Positions 6,124-11,918 of a stretch of 11,918 nucleotides of DNA are shown here, piece by piece. Below the pieces are notes generated by a model, which saw only the letters and a program-made list of their open reading frames with translations, was not told the origin of the DNA and did no database searches. Position numbers and translations under genes: made by a program. The stretch comes from CAZKTS01 sp964555735 (GTDB lineage: Bacteria; Actinomycetota; Acidimicrobiia; IMCC26256; PALSA-555). Numbering within the stretch: position 1 is the first letter of the stretch; every line of letters starts with the position of its first letter. The DNA lies in the NCBI GenBank assembly GCA_964555735.1, contig CAZKTS010000083.1:1-11918 (forward strand), in the 5' to 3' direction.

Positions 6124-7485
6124 GTGGCCGCTCCCGCGCTCCTCGACGCGTCGACGCCGGATCCGGCGAGCCGCCGCGTCGAGTCGACCATCGGGCGCAC
6201 GCTCGGCGCGCTCGGCGCGTGGGGCGCGGTGGTGCTTGCGGGCGTGGCGGTCGCGTCCCTGCTGGACGCGGACGCGATCTCGATCCAGGCGCCGCCGTTC
6301 CACGCGCGTGTCGAGCCGCTCCTCGACGGCTCGGTGCTCGTGGTGGCGATCGTCGGCCTCTTGGCGGTCGTCGGACTGCCCGCGCTCGCGGCCCGCGCGC
6401 GCTGGTGGGTGCTCGTGCCCGCGAGCGGCGCGGCGTCGGTAGTCGTGGGCGCCGCGCTCGCGGGCGTGCGCGGCTGGGACCGCCTCGTCGATCCGGTGCG
6501 GTCGCCCCGCGAGTACCTGGCGGTCGTTCCCGGGGTGCACGATCTGGGCCGGTTCCTCGAGACCTTCACCGACGATCGGATCGTCACGTACCCCGTGCAC
6601 GTCCAGGGCCACCCGCCCGGTCCCGTGGCTCTGGCCGTGGGCCTGCGCGAGCTCGGCCTCGGCGGAGCAGGGTGGTTCGCCGCGGTCCTCATCGCCGGTG
6701 GCGCGGTCGCGGTCGCGGCCGTCCTCGTCGCGGTGCGCGAGGTCGCGGGGGAGCACTGGGCGCGCCGCGCCGCACCCTTCGTGGTCGTCGCTCCCGCGCT
6801 CGTCTGGACGGTGACGAGCGCGGACGCGCTGTTCGCCGGGATCGGTGCGGTCGGGGTGACGCTGGTGGTGATCGCCACCGGCCGCGTGGGTACCCGTTCC
6901 GACCTGCCGGCGGTGGCGGGCGGCGTGGTGCTGGCCGTGGCCATCTTCTGCTCGTACGGCCTCGTGCTCCTCGGCGCGATCCCGGTCGTGGTCGCGTGGC
7001 AGCGCCGCCGGTTGCAGCCGGTGGTGGTCGCGGCGATCGTCGCTGCGGCAAGCGTCGCGGTCGTCGCCGTCGGCACCGGGTTCTGGTGGCTCGACGGCCT
7101 CGCGACGACGCACGAGCGCTACACCGCCGGCATCGCGTCGCGGCGCCCGTACCTGGCGTTCCTCCTGATCGACCTGGCGGCGTTCGCGCTCGTGCTCGGG
7201 CCGGCGACCGCGGTCGGTCTCGCCCGCCTACGCGATCGACGGGTCTGGTGGTTGGTCGGCGGCGGGCTCGCGTGCGTCGCCCTCGCGCTCCTGAGTGGCA
7301 TGGCCAAGGGAGAGGTCGAGCGGATCTGGCTGCCGTTCGCCCCGTGGGTGCTCGTGGCCGGCGCGGCGCTGGGCGCCCGAGCGGGGGCCGGTCGGGGGTC
7401 GACGGACCGGCACGGACGAGCGTGGTTGGGTCTCCAGCTGGGGAGTGCCATCCTGATCGAATCACTGATCCGGACACCGTGGTGA
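6124..7485 (+). CDS. Polytopic membrane protein, GT-C glycosyltransferase-like
   Basis: This 453-residue protein has roughly ten hydrophobic segments (for example about 30-48, 69-90, 94-114, 182-204, 215-232, 235-252, 262-290, 298-319, 342-367, 374-391 and 401-416). A long loop after the third segment (about 115-170) contains DPVRSPREYL and the motif HVQGHPPGP (159-167). Near the end comes GMAKGEVERIWLPFAPW (392-408). This architecture recalls GT-C membrane glycosyltransferases that use polyprenyl-phosphate sugars, but no defined family is recognised and catalysis is inferred. In GT-C enzymes the long loop would carry the acidic catalytic residues; D120, D123 and E130 are candidates. GTG 6124 is chosen because the TAnnnT box lies 7 nt upstream and the peptide before it is non-hydrophobic. 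Its stop overlaps the response-regulator start. Confidence 0.8.
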   Translation: MAAPALLDASTPDPASRRVESTIGRTLGALGAWGAVVLAGVAVASLLDADAISIQAPPFHARVEPLLDGSVLVVAIVGLLAVVGLPALAARARWWVLVPASGAASVVVGAALAGVRGWDRLVDPVRSPREYLAVVPGVHDLGRFLETFTDDRIVTYPVHVQGHPPGPVALAVGLRELGLGGAGWFAAVLIAGGAVAVAAVLVAVREVAGEHWARRAAPFVVVAPALVWTVTSADALFAGIGAVGVTLVVIATGRVGTRSDLPAVAGGVVLAVAIFCSYGLVLLGAIPVVVAWQRRRLQPVVVAAIVAAASVAVVAVGTGFWWLDGLATTHERYTAGIASRRPYLAFLLIDLAAFALVLGPATAVGLARLRDRRVWWLVGGGLACVALALLSGMAKGEVERIWLPFAPWVLVAGAALGARAGAGRGSTDRHGRAWLGLQLGSAILIESLIRTPW

Positions 7486-8216
7486 GCGACCAGCGCATCC
7501 TCGTGGTCGACGACGACCCGACCGTCGCCGAGGTCGTCGTGCGCTACCTCGAGCGCGACGGCTACGCGGTCGAGTCCGTCGGGGACGGCGCGGCCGCGGT
7601 CGCGTCGGCGCGGAACGTCCAGCCTCGCCTCGTGGTGCTCGACCTGATGTTGCCGGGACTGGATGGCCTCGAAGTCTGTCGGCAGCTGCGCGAGCTCGCG
7701 CCCGTCCCGATCGTCATGCTGACCGCGCGCGGTGAGGAGGAGGACCGGGTCGTCGGCCTCGAGCTCGGCGCCGACGACTACCTCACCAAGCCGTTCTCGC
7801 CGCGCGAGCTCATGGCCCGGGTCCGCGCCGTGCTGCGGCGCGCCGACGAGCCGACGGTGCCACGCGAGGAGCCCGAGCCGGTGCTCGATCTCGGCCGCAT
7901 CGTGCTCGACCGTCGCTCGCGTCGAGTCGAGGTCGACGGTCAAGAGGTCGTCCTCACCGCCAAGGAGTTCGACCTGCTCGCGCACATGGCGAGCCACCCG
8001 GGACGCGTGTTCCGGCGCGAGGAGCTGCTCGAGGACGTCTGGGGCTTCACCGTCGGGGACACCGCGACCGTGACGGTCCACATCCGCCGCGTGCGCGAGA
8101 AGATCGAGCACGACCCTTCGAACCCGGAGCACCTGCTCACTGCGTGGGGCGTCGGGTATCGCTTCGAGGCGTCGGCGTCGGGTGACGTCGACCGTGACAC
8201 GGAGGAGCGGCGATGA
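7482..8216 (+). CDS. OmpR/PhoB-family response regulator
   Basis: This 244-residue transcription factor has an N-terminal receiver domain (1-120) with acidic pocket D10-D11-D12, phospho-acceptor D54 (LVVLDLMLPG), T81 and K103 (YLTKPFSP). The C-terminal winged helix (about 137-230) has the typical LTAKEFDLLAHMASHPGRVF, ELLEDVWGF, VTVHIRRVREKIE and GVGYRFE. It is presumably phosphorylated by the kinase encoded next, whose ATG overlaps its stop. The start GTG overlaps the membrane-protein stop as GTGA; a second GTG one codon earlier (7479) is equally possible. Self-regulation from the divergent region is plausible but no direct-repeat site is clearly visible. Confidence 0.95.
   Translation: MSDQRILVVDDDPTVAEVVVRYLERDGYAVESVGDGAAAVASARNVQPRLVVLDLMLPGLDGLEVCRQLRELAPVPIVMLTARGEEEDRVVGLELGADDYLTKPFSPRELMARVRAVLRRADEPTVPREEPEPVLDLGRIVLDRRSRRVEVDGQEVVLTAKEFDLLAHMASHPGRVFRREELLEDVWGFTVGDTATVTVHIRRVREKIEHDPSNPEHLLTAWGVGYRFEASASGDVDRDTEERR
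8201..8207 (+). promoter_or_regulatory. Shine-Dalgarno for the histidine kinase
   Basis: GGAGGAG with a 5-nt spacer precedes ATG 8213, inside the 3' end of the response-regulator gene. It is among the strongest ribosome sites in the window. Confidence 0.6.
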
Positions 8217-9469
8217 CGCGCGAAGTGCGCGGTTCGGAGCGCCCACTGCGGCGTGCGCTCCTGGCAGTGATCGCGGGCGGCGTGGTGGCCACGGTCGTGA
8301 CCGGCATGTCGTCGTCGATGCCGAGCACCGAGATCCTCGAGCTGGTCCTGCTCGCCGGCGGCACCGCGATCGCGGGTGGCTGCGTGGCCGTCGTCGTCGT
8401 GCGACTCGCGCGCGGGCGCTCGTTCGCGGCGCAGGTCGCGCTGGCGTCGGCGGCCGCGTTGCTGCCGGTGGTCGTCGGGGTCTGGGTGGCGACGCGGTCG
8501 ATGCTCGTGTCCGACGAGACCTTTGGCGCGTTGCTCGTGGTCCTTTCGGTCGCGGGCACGGTCGGTCTCGTCACCGCGATGGTGCTCGGCCGACGCCTCG
8601 GTCGGGCGAGCGACGCGCTCGTGAGCGCGACCCGTCGTCTCGGCGACGGCGACGGCGACGGGGTGGCCGACGCCACCGTCGGCGGGGCCGAGGAGCTCGG
8701 ACGGCTGCACGAGGAGCTGGCGGTGACGGCACGGCGGCTCGACGAGGCACGCCGGCGCGAGCGCACGCTCGAGCAGTCGCGACGCGAGCTCGTGGCCTGG
8801 GTGTCGCACGACCTCCGGACGCCGCTCGCCGGCATCAAGGCCCTGGCCGAGGCGCTCGAGGACGGCGTCGTCGACGACCCGACGACGATCGAGCGCTACC
8901 ACCGCGCGCTCGGGGTGGAGGTGGACCGGCTCAGCGGACTCGTCGACGACCTGTTCGAGCTGAGCCGGGCCCAGGCCGGGGTGCTGCGCCTCGAGCTCGA
9001 GCGGGTGTCGCTCGGCGACCTGGTGTCGGACGCGCTGGCGTCAGCGACCCCGGTCGCGGCCGCGAAGGGTGTGCGCCTCGAGGGCCGCATCGCGGGCGAG
9101 CCCCCGCAGCTCGACGCGTCGTCGCCCGAGGTGCTGCGCGCCCTGCGCAACATCCTGGAGAACGCGATCCGGCACACGCCCGCCGACGGGACGGTGCTCG
9201 TCGAGGCGGGGGTGGAGGCCGGGCGCGCGTACGTGTCGGTCGTCGACGACGGCGGCGGGATCGCCGAAGCCGACCTCCCGCGCGTGTTCGACGTCGCCTT
9301 CCGCGGCGACTCGGCGCGCACGCCGGCCGACGGCGGTGGCGGCGCCGGGCTCGGGCTCGCGATCGCGCGGGGCCTCGTCGAGGCCCACCACGGCGAGATC
9401 ACCGTGGAGAACCAGAACGGCGGCGCGTGCTTCACCGTTCGCCTCCCCGTCGACGCGGCCGCGAGCTGA
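8213..9469 (+). CDS. Sensor histidine kinase with four-helix membrane input domain
   Basis: This 418-residue HisKA/HATPase kinase has four hydrophobic segments at about 14-32, 41-64, 71-97 and 104-126. They are joined by very short loops, so there is no large external sensor domain. A HAMP-like linker follows, containing a Gly-Asp run at 144-150. The H-box is SHDLRTPLAGIKAL with phospho-acceptor H199. The N-box is RNILENAIRHT (312-322), the G1 box DDGGGI (345-350) and the G2 box GGGGAGLGLA (374-383). It likely senses membrane or envelope state and phosphorylates the neighbouring regulator. ATG overlaps the regulator stop (ATGA), and its own stop shares a base with the epimerase ATG (TGATG). 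Confidence 0.95.
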   Translation: MTREVRGSERPLRRALLAVIAGGVVATVVTGMSSSMPSTEILELVLLAGGTAIAGGCVAVVVVRLARGRSFAAQVALASAAALLPVVVGVWVATRSMLVSDETFGALLVVLSVAGTVGLVTAMVLGRRLGRASDALVSATRRLGDGDGDGVADATVGGAEELGRLHEELAVTARRLDEARRRERTLEQSRRELVAWVSHDLRTPLAGIKALAEALEDGVVDDPTTIERYHRALGVEVDRLSGLVDDLFELSRAQAGVLRLELERVSLGDLVSDALASATPVAAAKGVRLEGRIAGEPPQLDASSPEVLRALRNILENAIRHTPADGTVLVEAGVEAGRAYVSVVDDGGGIAEADLPRVFDVAFRGDSARTPADGGGGAGLGLAIARGLVEAHHGEITVENQNGGACFTVRLPVDAAAS

Positions 9470-10527
9470 TGCGGGTCCTCGTCACCGGCGGCGCGGGGTT
9501 CGTCGGGTCGCACCTCGTCGACCGGCTCGTCGGCGACGGCCACTCGGTGCGCGTGCTCGACGTGCTCCACCCCCGTGCTCACGTTGCACCGCCGCCGTAC
9601 CTCGCCGACGGGGTCGACTACCACTGGGCGGACCTCGCGGACGCCGACGCGGTGCGCGACGCGACGGACGGGATCGACGCGGTGAGTCACCAGGGCGGCA
9701 TGGTCGGCCTCGGCCGGGATTTCGGGGACGTGACCGCCTTCGTGCGCGACAACGACGTCGGGACGGCCACGCTGCTGCGCGCGCTCCACGACCGCCGGTT
9801 CGACGGACCGTTCGTGCTCGCGAGCAGCATGGTCGTTTACGGCGAGGGTCGCTACCGATGCGCGACGCACGGGGTGGTCGCGCCGTCGGCGCGCACCCCC
9901 GACGCGATCGCCGCGGGCCGCTTCGAGCACGACTGCCCCCGGTGCGGCGCGCGACTGGTCCCCGACGCCGTCCCCGAGGATGCGCCACTCGATCCGCAGA
10001 GCGTCTACGCGGCGACCAAGCTGCACCAGGAGCACCTCGTGCGGGCGTTCGGTCACTCTCGTGGCACGGCGGTGACGATGCTGCGCTACCACAACGTGTA
10101 CGGACCGCGGATGCCGCGCGACACCCCGTACGCCGGTGTGGCGAGCATCTTCCGCAGCGCGCTCGAAGCCGGTGACGATCCCCTGGTCCTCGAGGACGGC
10201 GCCCAGCTGCGCGACTTCGTCCACGTGGACGACGTGGTGCAGGCCAACGTGCTCGCGCTCACGACACCGCACGACGGGCCGCTCAACGTGGCGAGCGGCC
10301 GACCGATCTCCGTGCTCGAGGTGGCGCGGGTGCTGTGCGAGGCGTTCGGGTCGGGCCGTCGGCCGCGGGTCGTCGGCGGCGCGCGTCCCGGCGACGTTCG
10401 CCACGTCTTTGCGTCGACGGAGCGCGCTCGCGCGGCGATCGGCTTCACCGCCGCGGTCACGCCGGAGGACGGCATCGGTGCCTTCGCCGCGGCCGACCTG
10501 CGCGAGCCGGTGGCGGTGGGCGGCTGA
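9469..10527 (+). CDS. NAD-dependent epimerase/dehydratase (extended SDR) with Cys/His insert; possibly dTDP-L-rhamnose 4-epimerase-like
   Basis: This 352-residue extended short-chain dehydrogenase has the cofactor motif VTGGAGFVGSH (5-15), a catalytic SSMVVYGEG block, YAATK with Y180 and K184, LRYHNVYGP, and LRDFVHVDDVVQANVLAL late in the fold. Between the Ser block and the Tyr lies an insert with C131-x2-H134 and C156-x2-C159 (CATHG ... CPRCG), which looks like a zinc-ribbon site. As far as I recall, some rhamnose or UDP-glucose 4-epimerase relatives carry such an insert. The exact sugar is uncertain: it may epimerise a nucleotide sugar at C4 to feed the glycosyltransferases of this locus. 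ATG at 9469 shares one base with the kinase stop. Confidence 0.9.
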   Translation: MRVLVTGGAGFVGSHLVDRLVGDGHSVRVLDVLHPRAHVAPPPYLADGVDYHWADLADADAVRDATDGIDAVSHQGGMVGLGRDFGDVTAFVRDNDVGTATLLRALHDRRFDGPFVLASSMVVYGEGRYRCATHGVVAPSARTPDAIAAGRFEHDCPRCGARLVPDAVPEDAPLDPQSVYAATKLHQEHLVRAFGHSRGTAVTMLRYHNVYGPRMPRDTPYAGVASIFRSALEAGDDPLVLEDGAQLRDFVHVDDVVQANVLALTTPHDGPLNVASGRPISVLEVARVLCEAFGSGRRPRVVGGARPGDVRHVFASTERARAAIGFTAAVTPEDGIGAFAAADLREPVAVGG

Positions 10528-10530
10528 CGC

Positions 10531-11289
10531 TCAGCGAGGAGCCGGCGTCTCCACCTCGTCGGCCACGCCGTCGAGGATCGCGGCGAGGCGCTCGGGGTCG
10601 GTGACCGCGGGGATGTGACCGCAGTCGAGCTCCACGGTCCGGGCCGGTCGGCCGAGACGCTCGATGTTGGCATCCTGGAGCGCCGGCGGGGTCGGGCGGT
10701 CCTGGGTATGGCGGATGTAGGTGATGGGGACATCGGGCACGGCCGACCACGACACGGGCTGGAAGTAGAAGTTCATCGAGTCCCGCACGCAGCGGACCGG
10801 GTCGGTGACGAAGGCGATCTGGTCGTCGGTGAGGTCGTCGCCGCCGTACGCCCCCCGCACCTTGTCGGCGGGCTCGGGGCCCGGCGTGCGCAGCACCCAG
10901 CCGTCACGGCGGGCGGCGGTCATCGCCTCGAGCACGCGGTCGCGATGCGACGCCTTCATCGCGTCGAGCCCGGTGCCGCCGTCGGGGGTGACGTTGGCGG
11001 CGTCGAGCACGATGGCGCGCACCTGGTCACCGAGCGCAGTCGCGATGCCGGGGACGAAGAGGCCGCCCGAGGAGTGCCCGACGAGCACGATGTCGCCGAG
11101 CCCCGCGTCGCGCACGTCGGCGACGACGGACGCGACGCACTCGTCGACGGTCAGGCTCATCGGGTCGGCGGCCTTGCCGGCGCGCCCGGGGAGGTCGACC
11201 GCGAGCGCGGGCCGTCGAAGGTGCGGGACGAGCAGATCCCAGTAGCGCCCCGTGACCCCACCCCCGTGCACCAGCACGTACGTGATCAC
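10531..11289 (-). CDS. Alpha/beta-hydrolase
   Basis: This 252-residue cytoplasmic hydrolase has the oxyanion-type N-terminus YVLVHGGGVTGRYW, the nucleophile elbow VGHSSGG with S73, and a C-terminal LDCGHIPAVTDP with H225. D197 (HTQDRP) is a candidate acid, and the catalytic triad is otherwise complete. An ester, lactone or related substrate is likely, but none can be named. GTG 11289 is chosen because GAGGAG lies 6 nt upstream and no residues are missing before the first strand. The gene is downstream of the aldehyde dehydrogenase on the same strand and converges on the epimerase with only 3 bp between stops. Confidence 0.9.
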   Translation of the reverse strand: MITYVLVHGGGVTGRYWDLLVPHLRRPALAVDLPGRAGKAADPMSLTVDECVASVVADVRDAGLGDIVLVGHSSGGLFVPGIATALGDQVRAIVLDAANVTPDGGTGLDAMKASHRDRVLEAMTAARRDGWVLRTPGPEPADKVRGAYGGDDLTDDQIAFVTDPVRCVRDSMNFYFQPVSWSAVPDVPITYIRHTQDRPTPPALQDANIERLGRPARTVELDCGHIPAVTDPERLAAILDGVADEVETPAPR

Positions 11290-11295
11290 GAGGCG

Positions 11296-11301
11296 CTCCT
11301 C
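11296..11301 (-). promoter_or_regulatory. Shine-Dalgarno for the alpha/beta-hydrolase
   Basis: GAGGAG on the minus strand with a 6-nt spacer to the GTG at 11289. It supports this start. Confidence 0.6.
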
Positions 11302-11319
11302 AGGGCAATAGGACTACAC

Positions 11320-11331
11320 GTGCGGACGCAC
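11320..11331. promoter_or_regulatory. Second copy of the GTGCGRACGCAC palindrome
   Basis: GTGCGGACGCAC lies in the 58-bp gap between the aldehyde dehydrogenase stop and the hydrolase start, centred about 36 bp before the hydrolase codon. It matches the core of the 6031-6046 palindrome at 11 of 12 bases and could be a site for the same regulator. Confidence 0.3.
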
Positions 11332-11347
11332 CGTGGTCGCGCCGGCG

Positions 11348-11918
11348 TCACGCGGGCCAGGCGACGGACTTGATCTCGAGGTACTCCTCGAAGCCCTCGC
11401 GGCCGGACTCGCGGCCGATGCCGCTCTGGCGGTAGCCGCCGAACGGGACGTCGGGGCCGTACCACATGCCGCCGTTGATCGAGACGGTCCCGGTGCGCAG
11501 CCGCTTCGCGACGTCGAGCGCGTGCTCGTTGCTCGCGCTGAACACCGCCCCGGACAGCCCGTACGGTGTGTCGTTGGCGATCGCGATCGCGTCGGCCTCG
11601 TCCCGGTACGGGAGGATCACCAGCACCGGGCCGAAGATCTCCTCGCGCGCGACGGCCGTCGAGTTGTCGACGCCGACGATCAGCGTCGGCTCGACGTAGT
11701 AGCCCGTGGGGAACGCCGCAGGCCGTCCGCCGCCGGTCACGACGGTGCCGCCCTCGTCGATCCCCTTCTGCACGTAGCCGAGCACGCGGTCACGCTGGCG
11801 GGCGTTGATGAGCGGTCCCATCATCGTCCCCTCGTCGAACGGGTCGCCGACCGGGATGCTCTCCAGCGTCGCTTTGGCGATCTCGATCGCCTCGTCGAGG
11901 CGGGCCTGCGGCACGAGC
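11348..11918 (-). CDS. Aldehyde dehydrogenase (NAD(P)-dependent), C-terminal part
   Basis: About 190 residues of the C-terminal part are present and the frame runs off the right edge (LVPQARLDEA at the boundary). Family landmarks are GPLINARQRDRV, YYVEPTLIVGVDNSTAVAREEIFGPVLVI with the cofactor-contacting Glu of EEIFGPV, DTPYGLSGAVFS, RTGTVSINGG, and the terminal PFGGYRQSGIGRESGREG ... YLEIKSV. The catalytic Cys and general-base Glu precede the visible part, so activity cannot be checked here. It oxidises an aldehyde to a carboxylate; the substrate is unknown. The hydrolase follows 58 bp downstream on the same strand. Confidence 0.95.
   Translation of the reverse strand, partial: LVPQARLDEAIEIAKATLESIPVGDPFDEGTMMGPLINARQRDRVLGYVQKGIDEGGTVVTGGGRPAAFPTGYYVEPTLIVGVDNSTAVAREEIFGPVLVILPYRDEADAIAIANDTPYGLSGAVFSASNEHALDVAKRLRTGTVSINGGMWYGPDVPFGGYRQSGIGRESGREGFEEYLEIKSVAWPA

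Noticed and set aside
4880..6442. 520-codon plus-strand frame across the promoter region
   Set aside because: It is antisense to DUF2064 and GT2, then out of frame with the polytopic gene; the composition is shadow-like.
7119..8246. 375-codon minus-strand frame
   Set aside because: It is the antisense of the membrane protein and response regulator, both of which have full sets of family features.
8642..8659. Three tandem GGCGAC hexamers
   Set aside because: It encodes a short Gly-Asp run in the kinase linker. It is too short to call a functional repeat and is expected from codon bias.
8896..10404. 502-codon minus-strand frame
   Set aside because: It is the antisense of the kinase C-terminus and the epimerase and has no domain signature.
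10523..10535. GCTGA-CGC-TCAGC hairpin as a bidirectional terminator between convergent genes
   Set aside because: The stem is only 5 bp with no T-tract, and the symmetry comes largely from two facing TGA stops 3 bp apart.

Overview
The window is very GC-rich DNA packed with genes. It has frequent GTG starts, short overlaps between genes, and two start codons placed just downstream of TAnnnT boxes. The protein types are a cytochrome P450, a DUF2064-like GT-A protein, an OmpR-type two-component pair and a membrane cytochrome-b/molybdopterin fusion. Together these suggest a high-GC Actinomycetota chromosome, possibly a lineage such as Acidimicrobiia. This placement is inference from style and gene content; there is no rRNA or other marker gene here.

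Layout. Positions 1-1242 (minus) hold most of an ABC-type substrate-binding protein that runs off the left edge. Positions 1307-2506 (minus) hold a cytochrome P450. Positions 2543-6009 (minus) hold five genes whose ends overlap by 4 bp at every junction. In transcription order they are a family 2 glycosyltransferase, a DUF2064 GT-A-like protein, a SAM methyltransferase, a membrane cytochrome-b/sulfite-oxidase-like molybdoenzyme and a 155-residue four-helix membrane protein. A 114-bp divergent intergenic region (6010-6123) follows. Positions 6124-10527 (plus) hold four genes, also overlapping at every junction: a polytopic GT-C-like membrane protein, an OmpR-family response regulator, a sensor histidine kinase and an NAD-dependent sugar epimerase with a Cys/His insert. 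At the right, a minus-strand alpha/beta hydrolase (10531-11289) converges on the epimerase with a 3-bp gap. It lies downstream of the C-terminal part of an aldehyde dehydrogenase (11348-11918) that runs off the right edge.

How they may work together. The nine genes at 2543-10527 look like one functional unit read from a shared divergent promoter region. A two-component system sits with sugar-nucleotide epimerisation, a cytoplasmic glycosyltransferase, a GT-A/nucleotidyltransferase-like protein, a methyltransferase, a lipid-sugar-type membrane glycosyltransferase candidate and an extracytoplasmic molybdenum oxidoreductase with a membrane partner. The likeliest reading is an envelope glycan or glycolipid pathway with a redox step. 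The substrate and product cannot be read from the sequence, and this is the most plausible undescribed system here. The P450, binding protein, hydrolase and aldehyde dehydrogenase on the flanks look like ordinary catabolic or accessory genes.

All spaces between genes are shorter than 120 bp. I saw no tRNA, rRNA, CRISPR array, insertion sequence or integrase. The long open frames opposite these genes are GC-rich antisense shadows.
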